Source of the DNA: Nostoc sp. B(2019)
GTDB lineage: Bacteria > Cyanobacteriota > Cyanobacteriia > Cyanobacteriales > Nostocaceae
NCBI RefSeq assembly: GCF_010091925.1
Contig: NZ_WVID01000003.1
Location: forward strand, 186,001 to 250,000
Length of the DNA: 64,000 nt
Reading direction: 5' to 3'
Position 1 is the first letter of the stretch; the number at the start of each line of letters is the position of its first letter. The notes beneath the pieces were generated by a model. It ran no database searches. It was not told the origin of the DNA and saw nothing but the letters and a program-made list of their open reading frames with translations. Positions 8,679-17,292 of the stretch are shown here, piece by piece. Both the position numbers and the translations under genes were made by a program.

Positions 8679-9209
8679 TCAGCTATATTTATAGGGAAAA
8701 ATAATTGGTTCTATATTATTTTTAAGACCTCTCGGATGGTGTGGGTCTTTATCCTTTGTCAGCTTTAGGCAGTGAAGAGGTTGTTGACCAGAAATTAGAC
8801 TTAGCACTTCTTCATTACGGTTCTTAATTCTGGGATACTTACCCGTACCCCATGCCAAAATAATTAATTCAGCGCGTTTTGTTGCTTCTTGAATATAGCA
8901 GTTATTTTTTTCCCCCACAGGATCATCTACTTGGGGTTGGGAAAGTTCAGGAGGTTTTGTAGCAATATAAGCGAATAGATTAACCACTTCAAGAGAACCA
9001 TATTTATTCCAAAACTTGGCAAAGTTAATACATCTAGTGAGGGTGGAATCACCTTTTTTCTCGTCAGCCTTGCTTGGGTTAAGCATTACAAAAGTAACTT
9101 GCGGCAAAGTTGTATCCCATCTACACCATAGTGAGTAGCGATACTTTCTCCTAATATCGTCGTCGAACTTGACATCTCTTTCCATGTCTATATATTTTTT
9201 TATTTTCAT
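8679..9209 (-). CDS. DUF1643 domain protein
   Basis: 176 residues with the DUF1643 pattern: YRYSLWCRWD, VTFVMLNPSKADE, STLTRCINFAKFW, VVNLFAYIATKPPEL, LIILAWGTG and the tail HPRGLKNN. The family has no assigned reaction; it is scattered among bacteria and phages and often lies in accessory regions, which fits this spot. It could also start at Met8 (MERDVKFDDD). It is 90-200 bases from its neighbours on the same strand, so it may belong to the same cassette as the MazG gene. Confidence 0.85.
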   Translation of the reverse strand: MKIKKYIDMERDVKFDDDIRRKYRYSLWCRWDTTLPQVTFVMLNPSKADEKKGDSTLTRCINFAKFWNKYGSLEVVNLFAYIATKPPELSQPQVDDPVGEKNNCYIQEATKRAELIILAWGTGKYPRIKNRNEEVLSLISGQQPLHCLKLTKDKDPHHPRGLKNNIEPIIFPYKYS

Positions 9210-9412
9210 GTGTTTTACACTGAATTGCTGTTGATTTATACTAAATAAAATAAATCACTGTTAGCTTTTACAAGTCCCGGAAACGAATTCATCATAATTT
9301 TTAGCCTATACTATCTTTTGGGCATTTTTTACGAGTGATAATTTTGATACTGCGTGAAACGCCTGACTTTAAGTTTTATAATGTTTTGAGAAAAGGAGTG
9401 CGAAATCCGGGA

Positions 9413-10600
9413 TCAAAACAGACACAACTGTTGAGATTTTTCGGTATCTGCATCTTGCAAAATTGTTGATTTTTTCCTCGGAGTTTCTTGCCCATATTGT
9501 TTACGTGGTTTTGATATATTATTCGGTATTTCAGATGTTGTTTTTCCCAGATAATCTAACTCCAAAGATAATTGCTGACAATTAATATTATTTAATAGTT
9601 GCAAATTAGGAATCTCTAATGTTGGTAATTTCTGTGCTAAAGTTTCTTGAACTTTATCGTTAATTTGCCATTTAGGTGGATAAAAGTAATCAATTGCTTG
9701 AGGCGTTGAAGTAAATTTGGATTTTATCTTTTTGCGATTACTTTTCAATTCTGGAAATGCTGCTCGGCAGTATTTATCAGTTTCACAAAAAAGGTTTTGA
9801 CAGTCTATTGCCTGTAGCGGACGACCCCAGAGTGATTGAAAATTTAACCCTAACCGTTGAAACTCTCTCTCTTGGTTTTCAGTCATCCAATGAATAATAT
9901 CAGTGTATGTTTTACCATCTGTATCAATAAAACACTTGCTGATACCACGTTCAGCTCCTGGGCCTGCTATAGTAAAACTGTTTTCGTCAAAGTTAATAAT
10001 TTCGCTATAGTTGATATCTGTGGCTAATTGGTAAGCCATAAACTTGCCTAGCAATGGATATTCTTGAATAATATGAAAAACGGCTTCAAAATTTTTGGCT
10101 TGGACTATGCGATTAACTACTTTATCTTGAACAACCATCTTATCAATTAGTGCCAAATGATTCTGGTGTTTTTTATCATAACCAAACTCTTTGCTGGCAC
10201 AAGACATATACGCACTTGTATAAATAACATATCCACAATTCATAGCCTCTTGTAATATGTTTGAATATGTATTTGAATCGAAATTAGATAGTGTAATATA
10301 GTCTCCTATTTTATTTTCTAAGTATTCCCATGTTTCTATTTTATTAAAAATTTTAAATAATAGAATCCGTAAAATTACTTCTTCTTCATTCTTGCTCCTA
10401 TTTTCATCGTAAATTACGTTTTTGAGCAGATATTGTGAAACGCGATCGCTTGCTCGGTATGCATTACAAAATTTATAAGTATTAATAATAGAGTCGCTTG
10501 TCCAGGGGGGTGGTGCATTGTTAATTTTGTTGAAAAATACTTCCTGGCGCATAGCAGCAAATCGCCAATACGTGTCAAAAATTTCTTGTCTTACTTGCAT
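9413..10600 (-). CDS. Putative alpha-glutamyl/putrescinyl-thymine pyrophosphorylase-like protein
   Basis: 395 residues. The N-terminus has a helical pattern that I recognise from the hydroxymethyl-dU kinase / alpha-glutamyl-putrescinyl-thymine pyrophosphorylase group described in phage base-hypermodification systems: a start like YWRFAAMRQEVFF, then PPPWTSDSIINTYKF (30-44) and NAYRASDRVSQYL (46-58). Such enzymes act on 5-hydroxymethyl-pyrimidine in DNA. The C-terminal 100 residues are low-complexity and Lys/Gln-rich. No phage gene neighbours are present. Recognition rests on motif memory, so the exact clade and activity are unproven. It heads the four-gene minus-strand cassette. Confidence 0.6.
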   Translation of the reverse strand: MQVRQEIFDTYWRFAAMRQEVFFNKINNAPPPWTSDSIINTYKFCNAYRASDRVSQYLLKNVIYDENRSKNEEEVILRILLFKIFNKIETWEYLENKIGDYITLSNFDSNTYSNILQEAMNCGYVIYTSAYMSCASKEFGYDKKHQNHLALIDKMVVQDKVVNRIVQAKNFEAVFHIIQEYPLLGKFMAYQLATDINYSEIINFDENSFTIAGPGAERGISKCFIDTDGKTYTDIIHWMTENQEREFQRLGLNFQSLWGRPLQAIDCQNLFCETDKYCRAAFPELKSNRKKIKSKFTSTPQAIDYFYPPKWQINDKVQETLAQKLPTLEIPNLQLLNNINCQQLSLELDYLGKTTSEIPNNISKPRKQYGQETPRKKSTILQDADTEKSQQLCLF

Positions 10601-10830
10601 ACACCGTTCTCCTGGCTTGTCGTCATCAGTTTAAAACCTGCCTAATTATGCGGTAATCATCCAGATTTCTTGTACGTTCTCAAAACCCCTGTTGTGATAT
10701 ATCTTGAGAATAAATCAAGTAAAAGGGATTCCAGCAGAAATAATTTTATTCACATAATACAAGTTAGGCGATTTTGTCCATGCGATACAGATTCTACACA
10801 GTTATCTGATACTTGTTTAAACTACGTGCT

Positions 10831-10969
10831 TTACCGCAACTCATCCAAGACCCTCTGATCTTCTAAAGTAGAAGTATTAGCACATACCTCTTGCTATGAT
10901 GTCAGATTAAGTAGCAAATACCGCATCACTATCTTACCCGATCGCAACTTTAGGCAAAGCTTCTGTAAA
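10831..10969 (-). pseudogene. Decayed remnant of an acetyl-CoA synthetase 3' end
   Basis: The sequence aligns along its whole length to the 3' end of the intact acs gene (12063-12205). Read on the minus strand it gives FTEALPK, then after a one-base frame change RSGKIVMRYLLLNL, an in-frame TAG, and STLEDQRVLDELR followed by a stop, against [20 protein letters not shown] and [13 protein letters not shown] in Acs. The frameshift, the internal stop and the missing remainder show it is dead. It lies just past the end of the TPR gene, same orientation as acs. Confidence 0.85.
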
Positions 10970-10977
10970 TATGAATT

Positions 10978-11667
10978 TTATGAAAGACTAGGATCATCTG
11001 AAGTTTTTATTTCGCGTAAAATACGTTCAATTTGCTTAACTTTTTCATTTCGATTCTGTGCTTTGAAGATATTTAAAGCTTTTTCTAGAGAAGATAGCGC
11101 CTCATCTCGTTTATTTGTTTGCCACAGTACCAGTGCTACATTAGTTAGTGCTTCGCCATAATTGGGATTAATTTCTAAAGCTTTCTGATATTCAGTAATG
11201 GCTTCTGTCCAGAGACTTTGGCTAGCGTAAACCATACCGATCGCATTATAAGCTAGAGCATATTGTGACCTAATCCGAATGGCTTCTCGGTAAGCGCTAA
11301 CTGCTGCTTCTGGTTGATTTTGACGAAAGAGCGTATTTCCTAGTTGAAAGTGTCCAAATGCATCTTCTGGGAATTTTTTAATAAATTTACGTAAATTTTC
11401 TTCTGCACCTTTGAAGTCACCTTGATTGTACAGAGCATTAGCTTGTTGGATCAGCTGCGATCGCTCTGCTGGTTGTTCCGCACCGGAAAACTGGGCTAAT
11501 TTTTGTGGTTGCTTCTGTGCAGACTGTTGAGGTGTGTGCAGAGAAATTCCTGTAACTGCTAACACTGATGGTGATATGCCAATTGCAGTTATGATACTCA
11601 GCATCATGCAGCTAAGAGGTTGAATAAATACTGATTTTAGTTGGCTATTCAGCTTCATTGTCCTCAA
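10978..11667 (-). CDS. TPR-repeat protein with signal peptide
   Basis: 229 residues. A hydrophobic N-terminal segment (about residues 10-37, ending SPSVLA) should export the protein. Three to four tetratricopeptide repeats follow from residue 70: ALYNQGDFKGAEENL, FGHFQLGNTLFRQNQPEAAV, LAYNAIGMVYASQSLWTEAI and GEALTNVALVLWQTNKRDEAL. TPRs mediate protein-protein contacts; the partner is unknown. Met4 is an alternative start. It is flanked downstream by the acs remnant. Confidence 0.88.
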   Translation of the reverse strand: MRTMKLNSQLKSVFIQPLSCMMLSIITAIGISPSVLAVTGISLHTPQQSAQKQPQKLAQFSGAEQPAERSQLIQQANALYNQGDFKGAEENLRKFIKKFPEDAFGHFQLGNTLFRQNQPEAAVSAYREAIRIRSQYALAYNAIGMVYASQSLWTEAITEYQKALEINPNYGEALTNVALVLWQTNKRDEALSSLEKALNIFKAQNRNEKVKQIERILREIKTSDDPSLS

Positions 11668-11759
11668 TGCCTTAATAATGTCCTGATTATCATCATAATT
11701 AGTAAATGCGTAATTAAAACTCTTGCATTGTGTTCAACATATTCTGCCAACGTTAAAAT

Positions 11760-11993
11760 ATGAGTTCTCTTCCAGAAATCGAAATAGCGATTGCAAAACT
11801 GCCAAAAACTCAGGCACGAAAGCTTTTAGAATGGCTCCAAGTATATCTAGATGACGCTTGGGACAGACAAATTGAAGCAGATATAAAATTAGGTCGCCTC
11901 AACAGTTTGCTACAACGTGCTGAGGCAGATATTGCTGCCAATCGCACCAAACCAATCGATGGATTGGGTCACATGATGAATATGAGAAGCTAA
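11760..11993 (+). CDS. Small antitoxin-like protein without a toxin neighbour
   Basis: 77 residues; the helical text KLPKTQARKLLEWLQVYLDDAWDRQIEADI and RAEADIAANRTKP matches a family of small cyanobacterial antitoxin-like proteins usually followed by a RelE/ParE-type toxin. Homologs I recall end in KPLDEVL; here the last dozen residues (IDGLGHMMNMRS) depart from that, suggesting a frameshifted or replaced tail. No toxin gene follows: the next gene is convergent acs. It is therefore an orphan or a remnant. Confidence 0.55.
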   Translation: MSSLPEIEIAIAKLPKTQARKLLEWLQVYLDDAWDRQIEADIKLGRLNSLLQRAEADIAANRTKPIDGLGHMMNMRS

Positions 11994-12016
11994 TTGATTG
12001 AAATAGGGGACGTTAG

Positions 12017-12042
12017 TAGGGGCGCAAGGGCTTACGCCCCTA
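12017..12042. terminator. Hairpin between convergent genes
   Basis: TAGGGGCG (12017-12024) and CGCCCCTA (12035-12042) form an 8-bp stem with a 10-base loop, just after the 77-residue gene and next to the acs stop. It could end transcription from either side, although no long T run follows. The 'gtaggggcgcaaggg' text is also a common dispersed cyanobacterial repeat. Confidence 0.5.
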
Positions 12043-12053
12043 TGATGAATTGT

Positions 12054-14027
12054 CTAATTGCCTTCCCGCAACTTATCCAACACGCTTCTATCTTCTAATG
12101 TGGAAGTATCACCAGATACTTCTTGCCCAGATGCTAAATTCCGTAATAAGCGCCGCATAATTTTACCCGATCGCGTTTTGGGCAAAGCATCCGTAAAGCG
12201 AATTTCTCCAGGACGAGCGATCGCACCAATTTCTTTTACAACGTGTTGCTTAAGTTCTTTACTCAGTTCCTCACTCGCCTGATAAGTCCCCTCTAGAGTC
12301 ACAAAAGCAACTACTTCTTCACCTTTGAGTTCGTCTGGCTTACCTACTACTGCCGCTTCTGCAACTGCTGGATGAGAAACCAAGGCCGATTCTACTTCCA
12401 TTGTACCAAGACGATGCCCCGATACGTTAAGTACATCATCTACGCGACCCATTACCCAGAAATAGCCGTCTTCATCTTGTCTTGCACCATCACCAGCAAA
12501 GTAAATATAGTTGCCATCTTTAGGGGGAATGTGTTCCCAGTAGGTGCGGCGGAAGCGTTCTGGATCGCCGTAGACTGTCCGCATCATCCCTGGCCAAGGA
12601 TGACGCACCGCCAGATAACCACCTTCGCTCTTGGGTACGGTGTTGCCTTCCAAATCTACGACATCTGCAAGAATTCCTGGGAAAGGAAGAGTTGCAGAAC
12701 CAGGTTTAGTAGGAATTGCTCCTGGTAGAGGCGTAATCATAATGCCACCAGTTTCAGTTTGCCACCAAGTATCAACAATTGGGCAACGTTCACCACCAAT
12801 TACTTTGTGATACCACATCCAAGCTTCTGGGTTAATTGGTTCGCCGACGGTTCCCAGCAAACGCAACGAAGACAAATTTCGCGCATTGGGATGTTGTTCA
12901 CCCATCTTAATAAATGCCCGAATTGCCGTAGGTGCAGTATAAAAAATATTCACGCCGTATTTTTCAATCACATCCCAGAAACAGCCTGGATTGGAAGCAC
13001 GGGGCGCACCTTCATACATCAAAGTTGTTGCACCGTTAGAAAGAGGCCCATAAATAATATAGCTGTGTCCAGTAATCCAACCTACGTCTGCGGTACACCA
13101 GTATACATCTGTGTCTTGCAGGTCAAAGATCCATTTGGTGGTGATATGGGTATATAAGTTATAACCAGCAGTTGTATGCACCACACCTTTCGGTTTACCT
13201 GTACTACCGGAAGTGTAGAGGACAAATAGCATATCTTCGCTGTCCATTGGTTCAGCTGGACAATCAGCTGATACACCTTTTTGTAAATCATGCCACCAAT
13301 GATCGCGTCCACCTAATTGCATATAAGTTTCCTGTCCGGTGCGCTTAACAACCAAGACGTTTTGCACACTGGGAACAGCACCATCAGCTAAGGCTTTATC
13401 TACTTGTTCTTTAAGAGGAACGATCGCATCTTTGCGCCAACCACCATCAGCAGTGATCACTAGCTTTGCTTGAGCATCAATTAAGCGATCGCGCAAAGCT
13501 TCAGCACTGAAACCACCAAATACCACACTATGAGGTGCGCCGATTCTGGCACAGGCTAACATAGCGATCGCAGCTTCGGGAATCATTGGCATATAAATAC
13601 CAATGCGATCGCCTTTTTGCACCCCCAGTTGCTTGAGCACATTGGCAAACTGGCAAACTTCCCGATGCAGTTGGGCATAAGTAAGGGTACGCGAATCTCC
13701 TGGTTCCCCTTCCCAAATTAGTGCAGCTTTATTCTTACGCCAGGTTGTGAGGTGTCGATCAAGGCAGTTGTAAGAGATATTGATTTTACCACCAACGAAC
13801 CACTTAGCAAAAGGCGGTTGCCAGTCGAGAACCGTGTCCCATTTTTGGAACCAGTGCAACTCTTTTTCCGCCAATTCTGCCCAGAATTGCTGAGGATCAG
13901 CCTTAGCTTGCTCGTAGAGACGCTGATAGTCTGCCAGACTTTTGATATGGGCGTTCTGAGAAAATTCGCTAGGAGGATGGAATAGGCGCTTCTCTTGTAG
14001 GATTGATTCTATAGTTGGTTGAGACAT
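12054..14027 (-). CDS. acs: Acetyl-CoA synthetase (AMP-forming)
   Basis: 657 residues, full family length. It activates acetate with ATP and CoA to acetyl-CoA through acetyl-adenylate. Motifs in order: the P-loop-like [12 protein letters not shown] near 275, the adenylation segment WWQTETGG near 420, [27 protein letters not shown] (hinge region) and the C-terminal [13 protein letters not shown] containing the catalytic, acetylatable lysine. Start [10 protein letters not shown]. Monocistronic by position. A partial decayed copy of its 3' end lies 1.2 kb away at 10831-10969. Confidence 0.97.
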   Translation of the reverse strand: MSQPTIESILQEKRLFHPPSEFSQNAHIKSLADYQRLYEQAKADPQQFWAELAEKELHWFQKWDTVLDWQPPFAKWFVGGKINISYNCLDRHLTTWRKNKAALIWEGEPGDSRTLTYAQLHREVCQFANVLKQLGVQKGDRIGIYMPMIPEAAIAMLACARIGAPHSVVFGGFSAEALRDRLIDAQAKLVITADGGWRKDAIVPLKEQVDKALADGAVPSVQNVLVVKRTGQETYMQLGGRDHWWHDLQKGVSADCPAEPMDSEDMLFVLYTSGSTGKPKGVVHTTAGYNLYTHITTKWIFDLQDTDVYWCTADVGWITGHSYIIYGPLSNGATTLMYEGAPRASNPGCFWDVIEKYGVNIFYTAPTAIRAFIKMGEQHPNARNLSSLRLLGTVGEPINPEAWMWYHKVIGGERCPIVDTWWQTETGGIMITPLPGAIPTKPGSATLPFPGILADVVDLEGNTVPKSEGGYLAVRHPWPGMMRTVYGDPERFRRTYWEHIPPKDGNYIYFAGDGARQDEDGYFWVMGRVDDVLNVSGHRLGTMEVESALVSHPAVAEAAVVGKPDELKGEEVVAFVTLEGTYQASEELSKELKQHVVKEIGAIARPGEIRFTDALPKTRSGKIMRRLLRNLASGQEVSGDTSTLEDRSVLDKLREGN

Positions 14028-14195
14028 AGTTATGGCTGCAAACGGTATTGTTACTGAACTATATTCTTAACGGAGATTTGTGCGAAAGTGTTTAGAGTTT
14101 CGTTAAGCTGCGCGAATGTAAAAATGTGTTTTGCAATGTCTCTGCTGAAAATATTGCAAGATGATAAGTAGTCTTGACAAATAACGCTTGAAACT

Positions 14196-14840
14196 ATGCC
14201 ACTTACTGTCGAAGCCAGCAGCCTATCTCTCAATGATGTTCATCGTTTTCTTAAACTGCAAGAGCTTTCAAATGGCTCCTTTGGAGATTTTTTAAATTTA
14301 GAACCGCTGACAGACATTGAACAGCAGGATGTATTGCGAATTAGAAACGACTTCCGCCGTTATCTAACGTTGGGTAAAATCTCTGAGGGTTTAGTGAAAT
14401 TTTTAACAATAGCGCCACTAATGCGGTTAGCTGGATTTTATGACGTGCCGATTCGGTTGACAATGGAAGATAGCATTGCGATCGCTGTCGAAGATGAAGA
14501 TAAAAAAATTACCGGACGGATGGACATTTTAGCAATCAGCAGTCCGCAAACTAATACTGCACCACCTTTTTGGGTTCTAGTGATTGAAACGAAAAACAGT
14601 GCGATTAATGTGATTGAGGGTTTACCTCAGTTACTTACTTATGCTTTTAAGAGTTTAGAACAGCAACCATCAGTTTGGGGTTTAGTCACTAACGGACAGC
14701 TTTATCAATTTGTTTATCTAAGACGTGATCAGCAGCTAACTTATCAGGTAATGACATTATTGAACTTAAATGAATCCGAGGGAGCAATAAAGTTATTACA
14801 AGTTCTCAAAGCCATCTGCCAGTTACTAAATTTTCAGTAA
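14196..14840 (+). CDS. Type I restriction R-subunit N-terminal-like (HsdR_N) putative nuclease
   Basis: 214 residues. After a helical N-terminus comes the PD-(D/E)XK-like core GRMDILAISS followed by FWVLVIETKNS, matching the D...ExK order of the HsdR N-terminal nuclease fold, then a GLPQLLTYAF helix and WGLVTNGQLYQFV. It is a stand-alone domain: no helicase, specificity or methylase subunits are nearby. Such solo proteins are widespread in cyanobacteria with unknown role. It starts 168 bases from acs in divergent orientation. Confidence 0.75.
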   Translation: MPLTVEASSLSLNDVHRFLKLQELSNGSFGDFLNLEPLTDIEQQDVLRIRNDFRRYLTLGKISEGLVKFLTIAPLMRLAGFYDVPIRLTMEDSIAIAVEDEDKKITGRMDILAISSPQTNTAPPFWVLVIETKNSAINVIEGLPQLLTYAFKSLEQQPSVWGLVTNGQLYQFVYLRRDQQLTYQVMTLLNLNESEGAIKLLQVLKAICQLLNFQ

Positions 14841-14869
14841 AATGAACGTAAACTTAGGGGCGATCGCTT

Positions 14870-15619
14870 ATGTCTGAACCTGCTATCCTAGAATTCGTCT
14901 CTTCTCATATTGCAGAGGACGAAGTTGTTTTTCCTCCAGGCGATTTACTCAGCGACGAACCACCCTTGGAAAGTGACCTACACCGTGACCAAATCGATCT
15001 ACTAATTCGCATACTCAAATTGTGGTGGCGAGAGCGGCAAGATTTCTATGCTTCCGGCAATTTGACAGTTTACTATAGTCCAAACCAAAAAAAATCAGAG
15101 GATTTTCGAGGCCCAGACTTTTTTGTCGTGTTGGGAACCCAGAAAAAAGACCGTAAGAGTTGGGTAGTATGGCAAGAAAACGGCAAGTATCCAAATCTGA
15201 TTATAGAAATTTTGTCGAATACAACAGCAGCAGTTGATAAAGGCTTAAAAAAACAAATTTACCAGGATACCTTTCGCACACCCGATTATTTCTGGTTTGA
15301 TCCTGTAACAATGGAGTTTCAGGGATTTCATTTAGTAGATGGGAAGTATCAAGAAATTCAACCTACTACTGAAGGTAAATTATGGAGTCAGCAGTTAGAA
15401 CTTTACTTAGGAGTTTATGAAGGTAAACTAAGATTTTTTACTACTGAAAATCAATTGATACTCTCATCTGAAGAACTAGCTCAACAAGAAAGTTTACGCG
15501 CCCAACAGGCAGAAGAACGAGCACAACAGGCAGAAGAACGCGCCCAACAAGCAGAGCAAGAAATAGCTAGATTGCGTGAGGTTTTAAGAGCACAGGGCAT
15601 CGACCAAGAGAATATTTGA
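14870..15619 (+). CDS. Uma2 family (DUF820) putative endonuclease with coiled-coil tail
   Basis: 249 residues. The Uma2 core is clear: GPDFFVVLG (PD-type aspartate), WQENGKYPNLIIEILSNTT and PDYFWFDP. The last 45 residues are an in-frame repeat of AQQAEER units (about 211-232) ending ARLREVLRAQG, a typical coiled-coil tail of this family. It begins 29 bases after the HsdR_N-like gene and may be cotranscribed. Confidence 0.88.
   Translation: MSEPAILEFVSSHIAEDEVVFPPGDLLSDEPPLESDLHRDQIDLLIRILKLWWRERQDFYASGNLTVYYSPNQKKSEDFRGPDFFVVLGTQKKDRKSWVVWQENGKYPNLIIEILSNTTAAVDKGLKKQIYQDTFRTPDYFWFDPVTMEFQGFHLVDGKYQEIQPTTEGKLWSQQLELYLGVYEGKLRFFTTENQLILSSEELAQQESLRAQQAEERAQQAEERAQQAEQEIARLREVLRAQGIDQENI
15498..15560 (+). 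repeat. 21-base in-frame tandem repeat
   Basis: About three near-identical units of 'cgcgcccaacaggcagaagaa' encode AQQAEER repeats in the coiled-coil tail of the Uma2-type gene. Unit number is expected to vary between strains through slippage. Confidence 0.8.
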
Positions 15620-15709
15620 TCACACCTGAAAATTAACAGAGCCATTTTCCAGTTAAAATTAGTTGTAAATTTGTGAAAAAAGCGTTATTTTCTGAAGTAG
15701 GGCATCTGT

Positions 15710-16402
15710 TTGCAAGCAAAAGAGATTAAGAATAAGTTAAAATCCCTCATCGAGCAAGCGTCCTCGATAGATCCTAATTTAGCGAGAAGATTAGATGAAA
15801 TCAATCGCTGGGTAAAAAATATTAGGCCGGGTAATCTGACTGCTAAACCATTTGTCCTGGCCTTCCTCCTAGAGGTGATTACGGATTCTACAATTTGGCT
15901 GATCATCAAATCCCTACCTTCGCCAGAAGAACAAAAAGCAAAGTTCGAGCAGATGACGCCTAATGAGAGATATTGGTATGGTTATCTCTTTCCAAGATGG
16001 ATTAATGCAAGTGACTCCAAATTTTATATTTGGAAGCAAAAATTAATGTCAGGCGAATTTAATCAGGTTGATGATGATATCATTAAATCTATAGCCCAAG
16101 ATGTTGTTCAGCGGGAAGGTAGTTTTTGGCAGCGTTATATTGCCGACCTCTCTATGGCAACAGATTTAATTATTAGTAGTCGTAATAATCAACCGCTCTG
16201 CATTCAAGTTACCAGTGTCAGTGAAGAACTCAATCAACAAAAGTACCAAGCTTGGCAAAATACACTGCGATCGTGGGAAATAGAAAGAGGATTATTCTTA
16301 AGTTACAATCCCAAAAATGCTAACTTTGTCAACCAGTTAGTTAACGTAGCACTATTTAACAGTGATTATCTTTCTGGTGGCAAGTATTTAAAATTTTCGT
16401 AA
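15710..16402 (+). CDS. Hypothetical protein, 230 aa, TTG start
   Basis: I do not recognise the family. No ATG is available near the N-terminus, and the coding text reaches back to a TTG at 15710 just after an upstream stop. The protein has a helical start (MQAKEIKNKLKSLIEQ), a possible single hydrophobic segment (about residues 44-65) and a C-terminal part with LIISSRNNQPLCIQVTS, which resembles a nuclease-like beta strand but lacks enough motif to call. A single TAA separates it from the next frame, which continues in the same phase (see 16472-16915). Confidence 0.6.
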   Translation: MQAKEIKNKLKSLIEQASSIDPNLARRLDEINRWVKNIRPGNLTAKPFVLAFLLEVITDSTIWLIIKSLPSPEEQKAKFEQMTPNERYWYGYLFPRWINASDSKFYIWKQKLMSGEFNQVDDDIIKSIAQDVVQREGSFWQRYIADLSMATDLIISSRNNQPLCIQVTSVSEELNQQKYQAWQNTLRSWEIERGLFLSYNPKNANFVNQLVNVALFNSDYLSGGKYLKFS

Positions 16403-16471
16403 TCCTCTCAGGAATTTGATATTCAAGATTTGTGTCATAGCCTACATACTTATCTGCTTATTACAGCTTTT

Positions 16472-16915
16472 ATGGGTAATCAACGAGAAACTCACAGCTA
16501 CGAAAATCGAATAGATAAATTTGCTGAAGCTTTAGAAACAGCCCGACAAATGCAACAGAACTGGTTAACTTACGGGCTGGATTTTGTAAATTTTTATGTT
16601 GAGGATGTGGATGGAGATTGGCTAGAAACTTGGGGACATGACGAAATATTAGGTAATTCTCAGTTAGATACTATTAAAGAATTTCTAGTAAGTGATGATC
16701 ATGTAGCTGTAAAAATAAGACAGCATTTGGGAGAACGTTCCCTGTTTGATCTAGCAGTAAATTTAGAAGAATGTTGCAGAATTCCCGAAGTAAATGACAG
16801 GTTATCTGCTGTTAGAAATCTGTTGGCTGGTGAGGGAAATAGTGTTGATCGAGACGATATTAATTTATTGGATTTAGCAGATAGCCTGCTGGCAAAGTTG
16901 GCAGAAATTTCGTGA
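16472..16915 (+). CDS. Hypothetical acidic protein, about 147 aa
   Basis: The open frame begins at 16403, directly after and in phase with the TAA of the previous gene; the first ATG is at 16472 (MGNQRETHSYENR). The product is acidic and helical with no recognised domain. The in-phase text before the ATG (SSQEFDIQDLCHSLHTYLL) looks like coding sequence, so this may be the C-terminal half of one gene split by a nonsense mutation, or a separate gene overlapping the 3' spacer. Confidence 0.5.
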   Translation: MGNQRETHSYENRIDKFAEALETARQMQQNWLTYGLDFVNFYVEDVDGDWLETWGHDEILGNSQLDTIKEFLVSDDHVAVKIRQHLGERSLFDLAVNLEECCRIPEVNDRLSAVRNLLAGEGNSVDRDDINLLDLADSLLAKLAEIS

Positions 16916-17292
16916 AATTGTGCGATTTCTGAGTAGCCTCATCCCATTTTAAAAATCTTTGTAACAGATGCGGCTGTAATGGCGCATAGCTAGCTGTATA
17001 CTCTGACCCATGCCTTTGTAACAGAGGTACTTACTCGATTAAGTGTATCGAGTTACAAAGTATGCTAAATTGACATTCCAAGCCTCGAATGTTCTAAATT
17101 CCGGCGCTATTTTATGGCTAGGAGTGTGCAAAGCGCAATAATCGAGAGCGATGCCTGGGTTGGGCTACGCCTACGCACATTGTCCTTCTCTTGTAGTGGC
17201 ATTAGAAACCAATGGGTTTTTCCTTATCCCTTTTGTCCAATGACTGTCAACTTTCGCTAAATTGGAAAAAGGTAAATTCAAGGAAATTTTAA
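16916..17292. other. Intergenic region with repeats upstream of a response regulator
   Basis: About 375 bases. It holds two direct copies of CTTTGTAACAGA (16957-16968 and 17014-17025) and an inverted GTTACAAAG at 17052-17060, enclosing CTCGAT/ATCGAG (about 17035-17052). It also contains copy 2 of the 30-base dispersed repeat (17148-17177). The inverted repeats could be an operator for the downstream regulator gene, but the spacing to its start (230 bases) is long. Confidence 0.6.
17148..17177. repeat. 30-base dispersed repeat, copy 2
   Basis: Matches 5945-5974 at 29 of 30 positions (G instead of A after GCGATGCCT). See copy 1. Confidence 0.8.

Noticed and set aside
10670-10858. 62-codon plus-strand frame
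   Set aside because: It overlaps the acs remnant and has no ribosome site or recognisable protein; the better explanation for the DNA is the decayed acs fragment on the other strand.
12372-13157. Plus-strand frames inside acs
   Set aside because: They are reverse-strand shadows of the acs gene, with no family match or ribosome site.
16916-17292. tRNA or riboswitch in the region before the response regulator
   Set aside because: The inverted repeats are short and do not form a cloverleaf or any riboswitch core that I recognise.
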